DNA of 48,484 nucleotides from the NCBI GenBank assembly GCA_945878515.1, contig CAMCTL010000004.1, positions 1 to 48,484 on the forward strand. Reading direction: 5' to 3'. The notes beneath the pieces are model-generated. The model did not search any database. It saw nothing but the letters and a program-made list of their open reading frames with translations, and had not been told where the DNA came from. Source of the DNA: Flavobacterium psychrophilum. GTDB taxonomy: Bacteria > Bacteroidota > Bacteroidia > Flavobacteriales > Flavobacteriaceae. Each line of letters starts with the position of its first letter. The stretch's first letter is position 1. Both the position numbers and the translations under genes were made by a program. Positions 43,962 through 48,484 of the stretch are shown piece after piece.

Positions 43962-45476
43962 GTGATGAAAAAACAGCAACTTATTTTAAATCGTTTCAAA
44001 ATTTTAGTACTAATTATTAGTATCACATTGTCAATGAATAGCTGTAAAGTATCCAAAGAATTAAAAACGGAAGTGTATGAAACTTCTGCATCGGGGAACT
44101 CATTAAAAAAAATTACTCAGTTTTCCGAAAGTAAAACGTCAGTAGTTATAACTTTAAATCCTGAGGAAAAATTTCAAACCATTACAGGTTTTGGTGGCTC
44201 TTTTACCGAAGCTTCGGCTTCATTACTCAATCGATTAAGCAAAGAAAACCGTAATAAAATTCTTGAAGCTTATTTTGGTGAAAACGGCGCCAAGTATTCT
44301 TTAACTAGAACACATATTGCTTCCTGTGATTTCTCGCTTAGTAATTATACGTATGCCAAAGTCGAAAATGACAAGTTATTAGAAAATTTCACCATAGAAG
44401 ACGACAAATTAGATTTAATTCCGATGATATTGGAGGCAAAAGCCGTTTCAAAAGAAGGTTTTAAAATCATAGCCTCGCCGTGGACATCACCACCTTGGAT
44501 GAAAGACAATAAAAAATATGTGGGCGGAAAATTATTGCCTGAATACAATGATTCGTTTGCTTTATATTTTTCAAAATATTTAGAAGCCTATAAAAAAGAA
44601 GGAATTAATATTTGGGGCATTACCGTAATCAATGAGCCACACGGCAACGGAAACAACTGGGAAAGCACACTGTTTTCTCCTAAAGAAATGACTGATTTCG
44701 TTCAGCATCATTTAGGTCCAAAATTAGAAAAAGACGGTTGGGCAGATGTCAAAATATTAGGCTACGACCAAAATCGGGCTGGTATACAGGAATGGGTTGA
44801 TGTGATGTACGAGAATGAAAAGTCATCTCAATATTATGATGGTTTGGCCATTCATTGGTATGAAAGTACCTATGATTACTTTCCAAAGGAACTTCAATAT
44901 GCCCACCAAAAAGCACCAAACAAATATTTAATTCAAACCGAAGCATGCGTCGATTCTGAAATTCCGCATTGGAATGACGACGCTTGGTATTGGAAGAAAG
45001 AAGCCACCGATTGGGGTTGGGATTGGGCTTCTGAAAAGGACAAACATTTGCACGCAAAATACGCTCCAGTAAATCGTTATGCTACTGATATAATTGGATG
45101 TTTAAACAATTGGGTCGATGGCTGGGTCGATTGGAATATGGTTCTCGATACTCAAGGTGGTCCCAATTGGTTTAAAAATTGGTGCGTGGCACCCGTTATT
45201 GTCGATCCAGAAAAAGATGAGGTCTATTTTACACCATTGTATTACACGATGTCACATTTCAGCAAATTTATGAGACCAGGAGCAGTTAAAATTGGCTGTA
45301 CTATTTCTAATAAAGAATTGATGTCAACCGCTGTTAAAAATCCTGACGGAACGATTGCAGTTGTAATTTTCAATCCTACAGACCAAGAATTTTCGATAGA
45401 AATCAATCAAAACAATGGAAAGAAAAACTTTTCGATCCCTGCAAAGGCAATACAAACCATACTAATTAAACCTTGA
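43962..45476 (+). CDS. GH30 beta-glucosidase/endo-beta-1,6-glucanase lipoprotein
   Basis: The 504-residue lipoprotein has a signal ending SMNSC with C28. GH30 features are FQTITGFGGSFTEASASLL at the start of the barrel, the acid/base E225 in TVINEPHGNG and the nucleophile E327 in LIQTEACVDSE. A small beta-sandwich follows from about 435 (SKFMRPGAVKIGC). GH30 in such a locus commonly attacks the beta-1,6 branches of laminarin, an inference. Start could be the second Met. It lies 4 bp after the GH17 gene. Confidence 0.88.
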   Translation: MMKKQQLILNRFKILVLIISITLSMNSCKVSKELKTEVYETSASGNSLKKITQFSESKTSVVITLNPEEKFQTITGFGGSFTEASASLLNRLSKENRNKILEAYFGENGAKYSLTRTHIASCDFSLSNYTYAKVENDKLLENFTIEDDKLDLIPMILEAKAVSKEGFKIIASPWTSPPWMKDNKKYVGGKLLPEYNDSFALYFSKYLEAYKKEGINIWGITVINEPHGNGNNWESTLFSPKEMTDFVQHHLGPKLEKDGWADVKILGYDQNRAGIQEWVDVMYENEKSSQYYDGLAIHWYESTYDYFPKELQYAHQKAPNKYLIQTEACVDSEIPHWNDDAWYWKKEATDWGWDWASEKDKHLHAKYAPVNRYATDIIGCLNNWVDGWVDWNMVLDTQGGPNWFKNWCVAPVIVDPEKDEVYFTPLYYTMSHFSKFMRPGAVKIGCTISNKELMSTAVKNPDGTIAVVIFNPTDQEFSIEINQNNGKKNFSIPAKAIQTILIKP

Positions 45477-45502
45477 TAACCAAACAATAAAACTCTAAAG
45501 CT

Positions 45503-47860
45503 ATGTCAAATAATAAGTCACATTCAATGGGAAAAGTTCCAATGGGTCAAAAAATCGCTTTTGGATTAGGAATGTTAGCCAACCAAATGTTTCCCGCAAT
45601 GATTGGGATTTTTACAGTTGTATTAGTAGAAAAACTAGGCTTTAGTGGATTGTTACTTGGGTTAACCTATTTTATTCCAAAGTTTTATGATGCTTTATTT
45701 GATCTTATAATGGGATATGTAAGCGACAATACAAAATCAAAATGGGGCAGAAGGAGACAATATGTATTAGCAGGTGCCATTATTTTAGGAATTTCATTTG
45801 CATTAATGTGGCAATTGTATGTTGAAAATGGTGTTACTTACAATTTTTGGTACTTTTTAATTATTTCATTAATTTTTTACTCTGGACTTACTATATTCAG
45901 CATTCCGTACGTAGCGATGGGTTATGAAATGAGTGATGATTTTCATGAGCGAACCAATATTATGGCTACTTCTCAACTCATTGGTCAATTGGCTTGGGTT
46001 GTTGCACCGTGGTTTTGGGTATTAATGGCTGATCAATCATTGTTTTCTTCTAGTGATGTAGCTGTGAGAACTTTGTCAGTGTATGTTGCAATTGGCTGCA
46101 CCATTTTAGCGGCTATTCCAGCATTTTTTATTCCAAGTAAATCAACACTAAACGAAAACTATAGTCCAATAGATTTTAAAGGAATCTTGGGTAGTTTTGG
46201 AGAAATTTCAGAAGGATTAAAAGCTTCGATAGAAATAAAACCTTTCAGGAAAATTTGTATAGCCACTTTCTTAATTTTTAATGCTTTTCAAACGACAGCT
46301 GGTTTTTCGTACTTCATTATCAAATATTATTTGTTTAAAGGAAATGAGGATGGGTTTGGATTATGGCCAACATTATTCGGATGTGTAGGAGCACTTATCA
46401 CTACCGTTGTGGTAATTCCTATTGTTGCAAGAATGTCTAAAATAATGGGAAAAAAGAAAGCATTTTTAGTTTCTCAAAGTATTTCTGTGGTGGGTTATAT
46501 TTTACTTTTTTTACTTTTTGTTCCCGGAAAACCTTATTTGTTTCTTTTTGCACTGCCTTTCTTTTCATTTGGTATCGGTAGTCTGTTTACCTTAATGATG
46601 TCCATGACTTCTGATGTTATAGATATAGATGAATTAAATACCGGAAAAAGAAGAGAAGGAAGTTTAGGCGCTATTTACTGGTGGATGGTGAAATTTGGAA
46701 CCGCTGTGGCTGGATTATTAAGTGGCTTAATTCTTTCGTTGGTAAGTTTTCAATCCAATGCGGGTTCTCAAACTGATGAAACTATGTTTTGGTTGAGAAT
46801 TTTCTTTGTTGGAATACCAATTATTGGCACATTGACAGCCATTTGGGTAATGAAAAATTATGATATTGATGAAGCGAAAGCATTAGAAGTTCGAGATCTT
46901 ATTGACAAAAGAAAAAACCAAGCTAAAAAACAATCTTCAGCATATCTTTCTGGAAAATTACTTTCTTTAGAAAAATCTGGAATCTCTTTAAATTCAAAAT
47001 TAGGTATTGATTTTGGTTCAAAAACTGAATCAGAACTAGCGAAACAATTTTCAGAAATTTTGAATGAAGGTTTACATGGTTTGTGTTTTAGTCCGTACAT
47101 AGAGGGACAAGCCGCGGGAGATATTCTATCTGCAAATCAAATTAAAAGAAGATTGGATTTAATTGCCCCCCATACTGAATGGATCAGAACTTTTTCGTGT
47201 ACCGAAGGGAATGAATTAATACCCGAAATAGCACATACAAACGGATTAAAAGTTGTTGTTGGTGCTTGGATCAGTGCTGATAAAGAACGAAATGAACAGG
47301 AAATACAATCGCTTATTGTTTTGGCTAAAGCTGGATTAGTAGATATAGCGGCTATCGGAAATGAAGTTTTGCACCGCGACGAAATTTCCGAGCAAGAATT
47401 AATTGGTTATATCAAAAGAGTGCGGGCTGCACTGCCGGATTCAATTCCAGTTGGCTATGTAGATGCTTACTATCAGTTTTTGAATAGACCAAACTTAGTG
47501 GCATCTTGTGATGTTATTTTGGCTAATTGCTATCCTTTTTGGGAAGGTGCAGATAGTGATTTCGCACTGAACTATTTGAATAGAATGTTGGAACTAACTC
47601 AACTTTCGGCTAATGGAAAAAAAGTAATTATTACAGAAACGGGATGGCCAAGTAAAGGAGAAAATATCGAAGCCGCTGTTCCTTCTAGATTGAATGCGAT
47701 GAAATATTTTATTGCAGTTCAAGATTGGGCTAAAAATAATGAAATTGAACTATTCTATTTTTCATCGTTTGACGAATCATGGAAAATTAAACAAGAAGGA
47801 GAAGTTGGTGCCGGATGGGGCATTTGGGATAAAAACGAAAAATTAAAATTTAATAATTAA
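45503..47860 (+). CDS. GPH-type MFS sugar transporter fused to a cytosolic GH17 domain
   Basis: The 785-residue protein has about twelve membrane helices in residues 15-455, with GPH features YDALFDLIMGYVSDNTKSKW and SMTSDVIDIDELNTGKRREG. It then has a GH17-like domain at about 500-785. Acid/base E621 is in AAIGNEVLHRDE and nucleophile E712 in IITETGWPSKG. The charged linker (about 455-500) suggests a cytosolic enzyme. The fusion would hydrolyse beta-1,3-gluco-oligosaccharides as they enter. It is followed 4 bp later by a free-standing homologous GH17 gene, which supports the reading. Confidence 0.88.
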   Translation: MSNNKSHSMGKVPMGQKIAFGLGMLANQMFPAMIGIFTVVLVEKLGFSGLLLGLTYFIPKFYDALFDLIMGYVSDNTKSKWGRRRQYVLAGAIILGISFALMWQLYVENGVTYNFWYFLIISLIFYSGLTIFSIPYVAMGYEMSDDFHERTNIMATSQLIGQLAWVVAPWFWVLMADQSLFSSSDVAVRTLSVYVAIGCTILAAIPAFFIPSKSTLNENYSPIDFKGILGSFGEISEGLKASIEIKPFRKICIATFLIFNAFQTTAGFSYFIIKYYLFKGNEDGFGLWPTLFGCVGALITTVVVIPIVARMSKIMGKKKAFLVSQSISVVGYILLFLLFVPGKPYLFLFALPFFSFGIGSLFTLMMSMTSDVIDIDELNTGKRREGSLGAIYWWMVKFGTAVAGLLSGLILSLVSFQSNAGSQTDETMFWLRIFFVGIPIIGTLTAIWVMKNYDIDEAKALEVRDLIDKRKNQAKKQSSAYLSGKLLSLEKSGISLNSKLGIDFGSKTESELAKQFSEILNEGLHGLCFSPYIEGQAAGDILSANQIKRRLDLIAPHTEWIRTFSCTEGNELIPEIAHTNGLKVVVGAWISADKERNEQEIQSLIVLAKAGLVDIAAIGNEVLHRDEISEQELIGYIKRVRAALPDSIPVGYVDAYYQFLNRPNLVASCDVILANCYPFWEGADSDFALNYLNRMLELTQLSANGKKVIITETGWPSKGENIEAAVPSRLNAMKYFIAVQDWAKNNEIELFYFSSFDESWKIKQEGEVGAGWGIWDKNEKLKFNN

Positions 47861-47864
47861 AGGT

Positions 47865-48484
47865 ATGTCATTTAGAGAAGGTCATTATTTTTCATTAGAA
47901 GAAAATAAAAACAGCGAAGAAGGTCAAAATAGTTATCAGGAAATTCAGCTTTCAGGCGTTTCGTCTGATGAACTATCCAAAATTTGGAAAGAAACTTTAG
48001 AAAACGGAATGCATGGCGTTTGTTTCAGTTTGTACGAAGACGGACAGCAACCCGGGGATATTATTTCGGAAGAACAAGTGCGACGCAGGATGAAAATTAT
48101 TGCGCCTTACACCAAATGGGTTCGCTCGTTTTCTTGTACGGAAGGAAATGAATTCATCCCTAAAATTGCTCATGAATTTGGGATTAAAACCCTAGTTGGT
48201 GCTTGGCTTGGCGATGATCCTGAAGTTAACGAAAAGGAAATAGCAGGTTTAATTCAACTTGCAAACGACGGTTTTGTTGACATTGCCGCCGTTGGTAATG
48301 AAGTAATGTACCGCAAAGATTTAACTGAAGAAGAACTTTTAGGATTCATCGACAGAGTTAGAAAAGCAATTCCTAGTTCGATTCCAATTGGATATGTTGA
48401 TGCTTATTATGAATTTTCACATCGACCAAATATTACTGCAGTGTGCGATATTATTTTAACCAATTGCTACCCTTATTGGGAAGG
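47865..48484 (+). CDS. Cytosolic GH17-like beta-1,3-glucanase, partial
   Basis: The gene starts MSFREGHYFSLEEN and runs off the right edge after about 206 codons. It has no signal peptide. WVRSFSCTEGNEFIP, KTLVGAWLGDDPEVNEKEIA and the acid/base E146 in AAVGNEVMYRKDL match the GH17 domain of the preceding fusion, as does the order of motifs. The nucleophile lies outside the window. It follows the fusion gene by 4 bp and is therefore the next gene of the same operon, probably a duplicate of the fused domain. Confidence 0.85.
   Translation, partial: MSFREGHYFSLEENKNSEEGQNSYQEIQLSGVSSDELSKIWKETLENGMHGVCFSLYEDGQQPGDIISEEQVRRRMKIIAPYTKWVRSFSCTEGNEFIPKIAHEFGIKTLVGAWLGDDPEVNEKEIAGLIQLANDGFVDIAAVGNEVMYRKDLTEEELLGFIDRVRKAIPSSIPIGYVDAYYEFSHRPNITAVCDIILTNCYPYWE

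Overview
The window is AT-rich DNA from a Bacteroidota bacterium, most likely a Flavobacteriaceae member close to Flavobacterium. The evidence is a type IX secretion sorting domain (KIYPNPVKN), TAnnTTTG -7 promoter boxes, a bifunctional LpxC-FabZ, a membrane AraC regulator, and a periplasmic-propeller/Y_Y_Y/HTH regulator in a glycan locus. No rRNA or tRNA was seen.

Layout. (1) 1-1690: a partial reverse gene of unknown function, an exact 21-bp periodic repeat array (951-1139), a small Xre-type regulator and a perfect 20-bp-stem palindrome. (2) 1754-about 10.62 kb: an accessory region that reads as an integron-type gene-cassette array without a visible integrase. Three attC-like hairpins (3448-3577, 6749-6874, 9431-9560) separate plus-strand cassettes. 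In each of the first three cassettes the 5' core is the exact reverse complement of the 5' arm of that cassette's own hairpin, as integron excision and insertion predicts. Cassette 1 carries TIR, small membrane protein and ThsB-like TIR genes (a Thoeris-like candidate defence system). Cassette 2 carries a membrane AraC regulator, an alpha/beta-hydrolase lipoprotein and a small predicted barrel protein. Cassette 3 carries a degenerate SDR-like protein. Cassette 4 carries two unrecognised genes. An IS1182-type element with a frameshifted transposase and a 109-bp MITE with matching ends are inserted at the same ACGT inside two attC-like sites. (3) 10707-10979: a second 21-bp array.

(4) 11.1-18.9 kb: core genes: HD phosphohydrolase, lpxD, lpxC/fabZ, lpxA, efp, a second LpxD-like acyltransferase, an NTF2-like protein and sucD. 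They serve lipid A synthesis, translation and the TCA cycle. A GIY-YIG-like protein and a GH63/MGH1-type glucosidase follow. (5) 22.4-26.9 kb, reverse strand: an arsenic operon (arsR, porin, DUF6428-like protein, two LMW-phosphatase/ArsC-like proteins, ACR3 efflux pump) with an ArsR-type operator.

(6) 27.4 kb to the end: a beta-1,3(1,6)-glucan (laminarin-type) utilisation locus. It has two T9SS-secreted glucan-binding-like proteins, a sensor-regulator, a glycosidase fused to an outer-membrane barrel, a surface lipoprotein sharing the binding-like module, a GH16 laminarinase lipoprotein, a GH94/GH149-like cytoplasmic phosphorylase, a GH17 lipoprotein, a GH30 lipoprotein, an MFS transporter fused to GH17, and a further GH17 running off the edge. 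No SusC/SusD pair is visible, so the barrel fusion is a candidate outer-membrane entry route. The expected flow is surface and periplasmic cleavage, uptake by the GPH-type transporter, then cytosolic GH17 hydrolysis and phosphorolysis.
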